Below the pieces are notes generated by a model. It was given only the letters and a program-made list of their open reading frames with translations, was not told where the DNA came from and did not search any database. A DNA stretch of 64,000 nucleotides from Oryzibacter oryziterrae (GTDB lineage Bacteria; Pseudomonadota; Alphaproteobacteria; Rhizobiales; Pleomorphomonadaceae), in contig NZ_JAKJIC010000016.1 of NCBI RefSeq assembly GCF_021864535.1, positions 1-64,000 of the forward strand. Direction: 5' to 3'. Of the stretch, positions 28,001-34,972 are shown one piece after another. How positions within the stretch are numbered: the first letter of the stretch is position 1; every line of letters begins with the position of its first letter. Both the position numbers and the translations under genes were made by a program.

Positions 28001-28633
28001 TTATCGCCCACGCGATACGCGTTCGATCTCCGCCCGCACCAGCCGTTCGACGATCGCGGGCAGGTTCTCGTCCAGCCACCCCTTCAGCATGGGGCGCAGC
28101 ATTTCCTTGACGAGATCATCCAGCGTCTTGGCATTGGCGGCGAGGATGGTGTGCGTGAGCTGACCGAAGGCCGAGTGAACCGATGCCCCGGTCGTCTCGG
28201 ACACAAGAGGCTCTTCTTCCACCGGGTCCGGTCGGCGCGCTTCGACACGCGGAGCCGGCTTGGGCGCGACGCGAACCGGTTCGGGCTCCGGTTCGGGTTC
28301 CGGCTCAGGGGCTTCGGGCTCAACGAAAGCCAACTCTGCCTCGTCGGGGCGCAGCCCCTCCACGAGGTCGAGCACCTCCTCAGGCTCAGAGGCTGCCATC
28401 GCGCCAAGGTCGAGGACCTCAGCATCATCCTCGGCCTGAGCTTCCGTTTCATCCGACTGGGCGAAGAGACGATCAAGATCGTCTTCGGACATGTGTTCAT
28501 TGGCAAAATCGGGCTCAGGCGCAGCTTTTGGTGCCGACTTGGCCGGCGCGTCCGACTCGTCCGAAATGATCCGACGAATGGAAGCCAGGATGTCTTCCAT
28601 TGAAGGTTCAGCGGACTGGGCTGCCTTGGCCAT
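28001..28633 (-). CDS. popZ: Polar organising protein PopZ (DUF2497)
   Basis: 210 residues. PopZ condenses at cell poles and anchors the ParB/centromere complex in alphaproteobacteria. The N-terminal helix SMEDILASIRRIISDE, a Pro/Glu-rich acidic linker (a run of EP repeats near residues 115-125), and the C-terminal oligomerisation helices (TLDDLVKEMLRPMLKGWLDE, then LPAIVERLVRAEIERVSRG) give the diagnostic three-part layout. The start at 28633 matches the family beginning a few residues before SMEDIL. Transcribed alone, downstream of the TolC gene terminator. Confidence 0.93.
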   Translation of the reverse strand: MAKAAQSAEPSMEDILASIRRIISDESDAPAKSAPKAAPEPDFANEHMSEDDLDRLFAQSDETEAQAEDDAEVLDLGAMAASEPEEVLDLVEGLRPDEAELAFVEPEAPEPEPEPEPEPVRVAPKPAPRVEARRPDPVEEEPLVSETTGASVHSAFGQLTHTILAANAKTLDDLVKEMLRPMLKGWLDENLPAIVERLVRAEIERVSRGR

Positions 28634-28770
28634 CGATATCACTCCGCGCGGTACGCCTGAAACACGTCTGATGCCTCACAGGAGGCCCAGCAGAACAACC
28701 GGGAAAAGGCTGTCCTGATTCGATAATCCTTGAAAGTATAAGGTGTTTTCTTGAAAAGCGGTATGTCCAG

Positions 28771-28800
28771 AAAAGGAAAAGCCGGGGATTAACCCCGGCT
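28771..28800 (-). terminator. Rho-independent terminator of the TolC-type gene
   Basis: On the reverse strand AGCCGGGG-ttaat-CCCCGGCT is followed by TTTCCTTTT. Stem of 8 bp, 43 bp after the coding end. Confidence 0.8.
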
Positions 28801-28842
28801 GCCATTCATTTTTCACGCTTGTAACCATGAGCGGGCGAACCA

Positions 28843-30267
28843 TCAGCGCCCATCAGGCGTGCGCAGGCCGAACCACTTGTCACGGACTTGGGTGTAGTGC
28901 TGCTCGGGCTTGTAGGCCGCGACCTTGAGGCCGAGGCGATCGTGGTCAAGGCGGCCCATGGCGGAGAGCACTGCATAGCTGGCAACCACAGAGTTCCGTT
29001 GAGCGCTGACAAGTTGGATCTTTGCGGCAATCAGGTCGCTTTGGGAGTTCAGAACATCAAGTGTGGTGCGCTGACCGACCTTCTGCTCTTCAATGACGCC
29101 TTCGAGTGCGAGTTGGCTAGCGTCCACCTGAGCTCGTGCAGCCCCAATTTGAGCAGACGAAGACTCAAGCACCCCCCACGCGGAGACAAGCGCAGTATTG
29201 ACTTGGTCACGCACGGCGTCAGCTTGAATCCTAGCTTGACCGAGAGTTTCCTTAGCCTCACGAACCGATGAGTACTCGCTGCCCCCCTGATAGATCGGGA
29301 TTGTCAGTTTACCCATTATGGAACCTGACAAGGACTCCGACCTGTCAAATGAAGCTCCACTGCCACTTAAATCATCGTAACTCTTTTCTACGGACGCAGT
29401 AATATTAAAGGTGGGCAATAATGCGCCCTCGGCAATCGCTACATTTGCTGCAGCAACATCGATGTTATTAATCGACGAGAGAATAGCTGGGTGCTCCTTC
29501 ACCGATACGGAGACAGCTGTGTCAACTGATTTTGGGAGCAAGGCGCGAACGGTTCCCGGCTCTCTCAACGCTGTTGGCTTATGACCAATAACTTCCAAAA
29601 ACGAAGCACTCGCACTGAGCAAATTTGCCTGCGATACACTGACCGCTGACGTAGCAGCAGCTAAAGCAGCCTCGGCCTGAGAAACGTCCGTCCTAGTGCC
29701 TTCGCCCACCTGAAATCTATCTCTGGCTGCACGCACCTGTTCTCGCAAGAACTCGACATTTGATTGACGCAAACTCAATATCTGTTGCGCTTCAATCACA
29801 TCCATATATACGGTCACAGCATTCTGCAACGTAACCTGCTCGGTGTTGCGCAGCATCTCTCTTGCGGCACGAACTGCAGCCTCTGCGGCTTTGACGCCAT
29901 TAGCGACTCGCCCACCAGTGTAGACCGGCTGGACAATCTGAAGCCCATAAGAGAACTGATACGCGTTCGTATCCGTTGGGTTGGGCTTTGCTAACTTGAG
30001 AGTCGGCTCACGACTACCGTCAGTCCACTGAGCGGTACCTTGAATGAATGCACTGATCGACGGCCTATACCCCGCCAGCGCCTGCGGCACACGTTCATCC
30101 GTCGCCCGCACGCCAGCCCGCGCCGCGTTCAGCGACGGGTTGTTCGAGTAAGCCGCCGACATGGCATCCAGCAGCGATTCTGCCGAGGCTGCGGAGGTCA
30201 TGGCCAGAACGGCACAGAGCGCGCCGGACAGGAACAGAGTTCTATTGATTGCCAAGACGGACCTCAC
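28843..30267 (-). CDS. tolC: TolC-family outer membrane efflux protein
   Basis: 474 residues. A signal peptide (residues ~1-29, hydrophobic LFLSGALCAVLAMTSAASA) precedes an outer-membrane efflux protein with two OEP repeats, starting ESLLDAMSAAYSNNPSL and VQPVYTGGRV; the second repeat has IPIYQGGSEYSSVREAKE. It forms the trimeric outer membrane duct for type I secretion and RND pumps. The upstream neighbour is the Pcm-like methyltransferase, a common pairing in this order. Base composition is uneven: the two ends are GC-rich like the neighbours, but roughly 28980-30060 falls to 45-50% GC on hand-counted lines. The frame is intact throughout. A CtrA-like site lies ~100 bp upstream. Confidence 0.94.
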   Translation of the reverse strand: MRSVLAINRTLFLSGALCAVLAMTSAASAESLLDAMSAAYSNNPSLNAARAGVRATDERVPQALAGYRPSISAFIQGTAQWTDGSREPTLKLAKPNPTDTNAYQFSYGLQIVQPVYTGGRVANGVKAAEAAVRAAREMLRNTEQVTLQNAVTVYMDVIEAQQILSLRQSNVEFLREQVRAARDRFQVGEGTRTDVSQAEAALAAATSAVSVSQANLLSASASFLEVIGHKPTALREPGTVRALLPKSVDTAVSVSVKEHPAILSSINNIDVAAANVAIAEGALLPTFNITASVEKSYDDLSGSGASFDRSESLSGSIMGKLTIPIYQGGSEYSSVREAKETLGQARIQADAVRDQVNTALVSAWGVLESSSAQIGAARAQVDASQLALEGVIEEQKVGQRTTLDVLNSQSDLIAAKIQLVSAQRNSVVASYAVLSAMGRLDHDRLGLKVAAYKPEQHYTQVRDKWFGLRTPDGR

Positions 30268-30362
30268 GCTGCTTGCTTTGTCGCTGGTACGATCAGCTTA
30301 GTGGTCCCGATCGAACGCGCATCTCACAGTTCCGTGAGGCGCAGCCCCTGACCGCCAAATCG

Positions 30363-30377
30363 TTAAACCAACGTTAA
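30363..30377. promoter_or_regulatory. CtrA-like site upstream of the TolC gene
   Basis: TTAA-ACCAACG-TTAA matches the CtrA consensus TTAA-N7-TTAA exactly. It is 96 bp before the TolC start. A possible reverse-strand -10 (TATAGT, 30400-30405) lies upstream of it, so CtrA could repress here; an activating layout is not clear. Confidence 0.5.
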
Positions 30378-30558
30378 TTGTCGCCGTTTCGCACTATAGT
30401 CGGAAGCCCCGCGAGCGAAAGGCGGCGACACCCTCAATCCACCGATAAGACCCGACTGGTGCACGGAAGCCACAGCTTTGTTCACCTGTGGGATCTATTT
30501 CTTTTGGTCATGTTTTCAAGACCATAGCTTGGGGCGAACAAAGAACGGCGTGCGCAGC

Positions 30559-30594
30559 AAAAAGGGCCGCCAGCGTTCGGCTGGCAGCCCTTTT
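30559..30594. terminator. Rho-independent terminator after the Pcm-like gene
   Basis: GGGCCGCCAGC-gttcg-GCTGGCAGCCC (one mismatch) is flanked by AAAAA on the left and TTTT on the right, so it can work on both strands. It lies ~40 bp after the reverse-strand Pcm-like stop. Confidence 0.8.
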
Positions 30595-30630
30595 GATTCT
30601 CCAGATAGAGATTCGCTGTCCGCGCGATCT

Positions 30631-31287
30631 TCAGAAGACGAATGCAGGCTCCGCAGCAAAGCCCGGCAGCAGCGGCACAGATGCATTGAACAATATGCGA
30701 CCGGAAACATCCTTACCCGTGCGCAGGTAGACCTTGGCAACAGCGCTGTTGCCCTTGCCCTCGACCAGAAGGAGGCGGCCTCCGTCTGCCAGCTGCGCAG
30801 CCAATGCGCTCGGAAACTCTTCAACGGAACCGTTGAGAAGGATCACATCGAAAGGCCCCTTGTCGGCCGCACCGGTGGCGAGCTTGCCCGTGACCACGGT
30901 GACAGTGCCCAAACCGGACAAAGCCTTGGTGGCAGAGGAAGCAAAGCTGGCGTCTTCTTCGAGCGCAACGACAGAGCCGGCCAGGCGAGAGAGGACCGCA
31001 GCGCCGTAGCCCGTGGCACTGCCCACTTCGAGCACCTTGTCCGTGGCCTTCACGCCGGCTGCCTGAACGAGCTTGGCGAAGACCATCGGGTGCACCAGCA
31101 CGCGCGACTTCTCCGACTCACCGACCGGCAGGTTGCGATCGATATAGGCCAACGCCTTGCGCGGCTCCGGCACGAAGTCCTCGCGCGCCACCGTCAGCAT
31201 AGCGTCGATGATGCGAAGGTCGGTGACGTCGTTCGTCCTGACCTGACCATCAACCATCTTGGTGCGCAAAACCGAAAAATCGACCAT
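30631..31287 (-). CDS. Protein-L-isoaspartate O-methyltransferase family protein
   Basis: 218 residues. SAM-dependent methyltransferase fold: VLEVGSATGYGAAVLSRLAG for motif I, then VVALEEDASFA, and FDVILLNGSVEEFP. The N-terminus MVDFSVLRTKMVDGQVRTN is typical of the Pcm-like group found beside TolC genes in rhizobia. True Pcm repairs isoaspartate; this branch differs in that the usual post-I motif is changed, so activity is uncertain. The start at 31287 is fixed by that N-terminus. Confidence 0.88.
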   Translation of the reverse strand: MVDFSVLRTKMVDGQVRTNDVTDLRIIDAMLTVAREDFVPEPRKALAYIDRNLPVGESEKSRVLVHPMVFAKLVQAAGVKATDKVLEVGSATGYGAAVLSRLAGSVVALEEDASFASSATKALSGLGTVTVVTGKLATGAADKGPFDVILLNGSVEEFPSALAAQLADGGRLLLVEGKGNSAVAKVYLRTGKDVSGRILFNASVPLLPGFAAEPAFVF

Positions 31288-31426
31288 GGCTTTCCGAGTC
31301 CCGTGTTCACAACATGCCGTCGGCATCCATTATCCGTCCGGCGCGCGCGAAACAAGCATTTCCGTGCGATGCACAAAATCCAATTGGAAATTGGTGCAAG
31401 TGGACTGCTGATTTTCATCTGGAAAA

Positions 31427-31500
31427 TGGAGGCCACGGAGGGAATCGAACCCCCGTGCACGGATTTGCAATCCGCTGCGTCACCACTCCGCCACGTGGCC
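31427..31500 (-). tRNA. tRNA-Cys (GCA)
   Basis: On the reverse strand the acceptor stem GGCCACG pairs with CGTGGCC. The D-stem GCGG, the anticodon arm GGATTGCAAATCC with anticodon GCA, and GGTTCGATTCC in the T arm are all present. CCA is encoded (31427-31429). It is 74 nt with CCA. Confidence 0.96.
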
Positions 31501-31603
31501 CCACGGCCCGGCTTATTATGGGAGTTCAGGGCGCGTTGCAAGAGGGGTAAAGCGCGCGCCCTGGAAAATGCGTGCCATGGGATGATTCCCTCGCCGCGAA
31601 AGG

Positions 31604-31867
31604 TCAGGCATTGGCAACGAGGCGGTCCTCGTTCATGGCCTGATAGGCAGCGATGTGGGCCACGCGCAGAGGCTCGACCTCATCAAAGGCACGCCCCTTC
31701 GACAGCAGAGAGCTCGCAGCCCGCTGTGCGTCGCGAACAGTGGCAAACACCTGGCCGTCGAGATCCCACACCTCGAACTTGACTGCGACAAAGCGGTAGG
31801 CGCCCCGCTCGGGAGCGGCGACCGCAACGGCCTGGCCTGCGACTTGGATGACTTCTGACTTTGACAT
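31604..31867 (-). CDS. Small protein of unknown function
   Basis: 87 residues, predicted soluble, with a beta-rich first half (VIQVAGQAVAVAAPERGAY, FVAVKFEVWDLDG) and helical end (DAQRAASSLLSKGRAF). I do not recognise a family. It is likely real: good codon use, an AGGAG ribosome site 9 bp before ATG, and a hairpin directly upstream of that site. Located between tRNA-Cys and an AT-rich island. Confidence 0.7.
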   Translation of the reverse strand: MSKSEVIQVAGQAVAVAAPERGAYRFVAVKFEVWDLDGQVFATVRDAQRAASSLLSKGRAFDEVEPLRVAHIAAYQAMNEDRLVANA

Positions 31868-31876
31868 GAAATAATC

Positions 31877-31901
31877 TCCTGGCCCGTAAAGCTACGGGTC
31901 A
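31877..31901 (-). promoter_or_regulatory. Hairpin beside the ribosome site of the 87-aa gene
   Basis: On the reverse strand, ACCCGTA-gctt-TACGGGC (6-bp perfect stem CCCGTA/TACGGG) ends two bases before AGGAG of the 87-residue gene. A leader hairpin this close could tune translation. No riboswitch class is recognised. Confidence 0.4.
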
Positions 31902-32420
31902 TCATCTTGTTGAATTTTCTGATTGTTTGACTGGTGGCCGTCAGACGGCGCACATTCGCCAAAGTCGTTTCGAACACAGATGATCGGGAAGGAACGTGGA
32001 AAGGCATACATTCGTTCGCGTTACAAACGCTTCCGTAATGAATGTCATTTCAGACCTCCTTTCCCTAGGCTGCGGGTCTCATGCCCCCCGCTTGACGACA
32101 CCTCATAAAGGCCAACGGCGACCAAAATATGACGTGCCCTTTGATGAGACTCCAAATCGGATTTTGAATCCTCGATTCAAGTCTAATTGGAATGAACTTT
32201 TTGTGAGATCCGAAAAGCTCGGCCCAATCTCGGAAAAATATGCCACACACAGCCGGTGGTGCAAAGGCGTAGAATTGCCAAGACTGCCGCATTTGGCGAT
32301 TAACTTTGCGTGAACTGGCGAGGCGTGCTTCGTGAAAGTGCCGGATGGTAAACACGAGGTTAAGGCCGCCCGCCGAGGCTACATCGCCCCCCCCAACCTG
32401 CAATCTGGGCGGCGACGGCT
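31902..32420. other. AT-rich gene-free island
   Basis: About 520 bp. The centre is far below the local GC content (bases 32161-32220 count 21 G+C of 60). The only forward frame with length (to 32313) has no family resemblance and no ribosome site. It contains an EcfG-like promoter at 31991-32016. It may encode a small RNA or be a remnant of transferred DNA. Confidence 0.45.
31991..32016 (+). promoter_or_regulatory. EcfG-type (general stress sigma) promoter
   Basis: GGAAC-N17-CGTT matches the alphaproteobacterial general stress consensus (GGAAC, 16-17 nt, CGTT) exactly. It points forward into the AT-rich island where no gene is evident, so a chance match or an unannotated RNA are both possible. 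Confidence 0.4.
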
Positions 32421-32678
32421 CTAGCGGCGCCATCGCGCAACAAGGCGGGCGAACCAGACGTCCAGTCGGCGCCGCAATCGCCGAGCCCAGTGGGAATCGA
32501 CGGAGAGAATCGCCAGCCCGACGGGAACCATCCAGAATCCCAATACCGGCAGAAATCCGAACAGCCCCAACAGCACGAAGAGAACACCGAGACCGGTCCG
32601 CGCCAATCGGCTCGCCGGCAATGGGATGGCGCGCCCCAGAATGCGGACGCGTGTCGGCTTGTCCTTGTGCGCTGTCAT
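32421..32678 (-). CDS. Small membrane protein
   Basis: 85 residues. One long hydrophobic stretch (~25-55, TGLGVLFVLLGLFGFLPVLG then FWMVPVGLAILS) suggests a re-entrant or two-helix hairpin, between basic ends (HWARRLRRRLDVWF). It resembles the small PGPGW-like transmembrane proteins of this order, though the motif itself is not exact. The start at 32678 is an ATG with plausible context. Function unknown. Confidence 0.65.
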   Translation of the reverse strand: MTAHKDKPTRVRILGRAIPLPASRLARTGLGVLFVLLGLFGFLPVLGFWMVPVGLAILSVDSHWARRLRRRLDVWFARLVARWRR

Positions 32679-32781
32679 GCGGGTTCCCGTGTTGCAAGGC
32701 CGGATTCGCCCGGCTGGAGGCTCACTGCAAATCGGTACCCAAGCCTCCTGTTTCAATGCCGGCCTGTCCGGCATTTTCCAC

Positions 32782-32806
32782 GAAACAAAAAATATCTTTT
32801 TGTTTC
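32782..32806. repeat. 10-bp perfect A/T-rich inverted repeat
   Basis: GAAACAAAAA (82-91) and its exact reverse complement TTTTTGTTTC (97-106) flank ATATC. It lies ~105 bp upstream of the small membrane protein start and ~120 bp before tRNA-Asn. Size and symmetry fit an operator for a dimeric regulator. Confidence 0.6.
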
Positions 32807-32817
32807 AGTTAGTTACT

Positions 32818-32888
32818 GGCAAAATGCACAAGATCCGACGGCAAAATGCACGAGTTTTGCAAATTCCTTCGCAAAGGGGCTTTGCAAA
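32818..32888. repeat. Direct repeats upstream of tRNA-Asn
   Basis: GGCAAAATGCAC occurs at 32818-32829 and 32840-32851 (22-bp period, two helix turns). The palindrome TTTGCAAA follows at 32856-32863 and 32881-32888, 25 bp apart. Together with the inverted repeat just upstream they form a cluster of regulator-like sites. Confidence 0.55.
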
Positions 32889-32927
32889 CCGAAAGGGCTT
32901 TGTTATACGCACCGCCACCGAAGCTGT

Positions 32928-33003
32928 TCCGCGATAGCTCAGTTGGTAGAGCAGGTGACTGTTAATCACCGGGTCGTAGGTTCGAGTCCTACTCGCGGAG
33001 CCA
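32928..33003 (+). tRNA. tRNA-Asn (GTT)
   Basis: 76 nt. Acceptor TCCGCGA pairs with TCGCGGA; D arm AGCTCAGTTGGTAGAGC; anticodon arm GTGACTGTTAATCAC with anticodon GTT; T arm GTAGGTTCGAGTCCTAC; encoded CCA at 33001-33003. Confidence 0.97.
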
Positions 33004-33131
33004 TCGGTTTCCAAACAAAATCAGAAGCTTGCCGTTGACCGGATGGTCAATGAATCCACACGTGCGAGCCGCTTGCCGACGGTCGCAAGGCGCGATCAAT
33101 CGACAAGGTTTCGTGCGTGCGAGAACACAGC

Positions 33132-33160
33132 CGCCAGCTGTCCCTTGAGGGACGCTGGCG
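33132..33160. terminator. Strong hairpin between tRNA-Asn and sdaA
   Basis: CGCCAGC-t-GTCCC-ttga-GGGAC-GCTGGCG, 12 pairs with one bulged T. It lies between the forward tRNA and the reverse sdaA stop. Without a T-run on either side its function as a terminator is only probable. Confidence 0.45.
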
Positions 33161-33198
33161 ATGGCAAGGCGCTCAGGGAGTTGGCTTCGCCTGGCGGC

Positions 33199-34620
33199 TC
33201 AGCAGGCGGTCACGTTGACCGCGAGGCCGCCGAGGCTGGTTTCCTTGTATTTGCTCTGCATGTCCAGGCCGGTCTGGCGCATGGTCTCGATCACCGTGTC
33301 CAGGCTGACGATATGCTCGCCGTCGCCGTGCAAGGCGAGGGAGGCGGCATTGATCGCCTTCACGGCGCCAAAAGCGTTGCGCTCGATGCAGGGGATCTGC
33401 ACGAGACCACCGACGGGATCGCAGGTCATGCCGAGGTGGTGCTCGATGGCAATTTCGGCTGCATTTTCGATCTGGGCGTTGCTGCCGCCGAGCGCGGCGC
33501 AAAGACCTGCCGCCGCCATGGCGGCCGCTGACCCTACCTCCCCCTGACAACCGACTTCGGCGCCGGAGATGGAGGCGTTGCGCTTGATGAGCCCGCCGAT
33601 GGCCGTGGCGGCCAGGAAGAAGGTCCTGATTCCCTCGGCGTCCGCACCCGGGCAGAAGTCGCGGTAATAGCGCAAGACCGCCGGTACGACACCGGCAGCG
33701 CCATTGGTCGGCGCGGTGACGACACGACCGCCGGCGGCGTTCTCCTCATTCACGGCAATGGCAAAGCAGGAAACAAAGTCCATCACCGAATGCGGGGCCC
33801 GGTCGTTGGAGGCGTGTTTGGCCTCTATCCGTTCGAAGAGCTTTCGCGCACGACGCTTTACCTTGAGGCCACCGGACAGCTCGCCTTCCTGCATCAGGCC
33901 GCGATCGATACAGGCAAACATGGTAGCCGCAACACGATCGATCTCGTCGAGAACCTTGATTTCAGCCCGACGCGCGCGCTCGTTGGCCAGCGTCAGCGCG
34001 GCAACGCTGAGCCCGGCCGCCTCCGCCTGGATGAGCAGTTCTTCGGCCGTGCGATAGGGATAGGGTACACGGACATCCTCTGCACCTTGCCCTTCGTCAC
34101 CGTCGCGAACGACGAAGCCGCCGCCCACCGAGTACCAGACCTCGGCATAGGCAACGTCGCCGCGCGAATCGAGCGCCTGGAACTGCATGGCATTCGGGTG
34201 GCGGGCAAAGGTCTCGATACAGTCGAAGACCACGTCGGTGTCCGGGTCGAAGGGGATGTGGCGGCCATTGGCCAGCACAAGACGTCGATCTTCCGCAAGT
34301 TCCGCCAACTCGGTTTCTGCGAGGTCAGGATCGAGACTGTCGGGACGCAAGCCCGCCAACCCGAGGATCATCGCCTTGTCGGTAGCATGGCCCTTGCCGG
34401 TCCAGGCGAGCGAGCCATAGGCGGTCGCGGTGATGCGCGCGACCTTGCCGAGATGGGGCTCGAGATTGTGCATGAAGGTCACCGCCGCACGCATCGGCCC
34501 GATCGTATGCGATGACGACGGCCCGATCCCGATCTTGAAGAGCTCGGCAAAGGTCACCGGTGCTTCCGCCGCAATCACGGGAGAGTGGTTGGCTGATTCA
34601 AGGCTGGGCGTGGGAAGCAC
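33199..34620 (-). CDS. sdaA: L-serine ammonia-lyase (iron-sulphur)
   Basis: 473 residues, single-chain L-serine dehydratase that makes pyruvate and ammonia. N-terminal (beta) domain begins ELFKIGIGPSSSHTIGPM. The C-terminal (alpha) domain holds the 4Fe-4S cysteines (including GCQGEVGSAAAMAA and MTCDPVGGLVQIPC) and the terminal Cys (VNVTAC) that enters the active site in known enzymes. The start is GTG at 34620; a GTG nearer VTFAELFKIG would be closer to the usual length. In serine-cycle or C1 metabolism, serine use is relevant, but no linked genes are here. Confidence 0.95.
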   Translation of the reverse strand: MLPTPSLESANHSPVIAAEAPVTFAELFKIGIGPSSSHTIGPMRAAVTFMHNLEPHLGKVARITATAYGSLAWTGKGHATDKAMILGLAGLRPDSLDPDLAETELAELAEDRRLVLANGRHIPFDPDTDVVFDCIETFARHPNAMQFQALDSRGDVAYAEVWYSVGGGFVVRDGDEGQGAEDVRVPYPYRTAEELLIQAEAAGLSVAALTLANERARRAEIKVLDEIDRVAATMFACIDRGLMQEGELSGGLKVKRRARKLFERIEAKHASNDRAPHSVMDFVSCFAIAVNEENAAGGRVVTAPTNGAAGVVPAVLRYYRDFCPGADAEGIRTFFLAATAIGGLIKRNASISGAEVGCQGEVGSAAAMAAAGLCAALGGSNAQIENAAEIAIEHHLGMTCDPVGGLVQIPCIERNAFGAVKAINAASLALHGDGEHIVSLDTVIETMRQTGLDMQSKYKETSLGGLAVNVTAC

Positions 34621-34972
34621 TTCTGGACACCTGGACGTTCGGGGGGACGCTCGGGAACAAAGGCAATCGGATCAGATTGGCGTTCGGCAACCTACTCTGT
34701 TTCGGCTTGCCTTCATAATCCGGTTTCGGACGAAAAGCTTCGGAGACTTGCCAGAGCCGACGGCACCTTCGCGCAGGGCCGCACGGGGAGATCCGAGCCC
34801 GTTTGCGAAAAATGCCATCCTGTTCGATAAGTGGCCTGCGCTGTTATCATGTGATTGATACGTCTCGACACTTACATAGAAGCACTTATGGGTTACATCG
34901 ACGGTGTCTCGCAAGTGCCATCAGTGCCAACACTTCGGCTAGGTTTGCGACATTTGGGACGTGGAGACCGAC
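34621..34972. other. Divergent intergenic region of sdaA and photolyase
   Basis: 352 bp with no gene I can support. It includes short repeats on the photolyase side (CACTTACAT and CACTTATGG near 34869-34890; AGTGCCA at 34914 and 34924). No known riboswitch was recognised on the sdaA side. Confidence 0.45.

Larger units (their letters stand above)
30268..30630. other. Intergenic region between the TolC and Pcm-like genes
   Basis: 363 bp with no gene I can support. It holds the TolC promoter region with the CtrA-like site at 30363-30377 and the Pcm terminator at 30559-30594. Open frames crossing it are antisense to the flanking genes. Confidence 0.5.

Noticed and set aside
31996-32313. Forward open frame of 105 codons in the AT-rich island
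   Set aside because: Its start lies within the putative EcfG promoter, there is no ribosome site and no family match. Kept as a non-coding observation.
32738-32774. Longer start of the small membrane protein at 32774
   Set aside because: It would add 32 residues of low-quality sequence; the ATG at 32678 is better placed before the membrane part.
32928-33003. tRNA-Asn as an attachment site for an integrated element
   Set aside because: I found no integrase and no duplicated tRNA 3' end nearby; the repeats lie upstream, not downstream, of the tRNA.
34621-34972. Glycine riboswitch in the sdaA leader
   Set aside because: I could not find the conserved paired regions on either strand.
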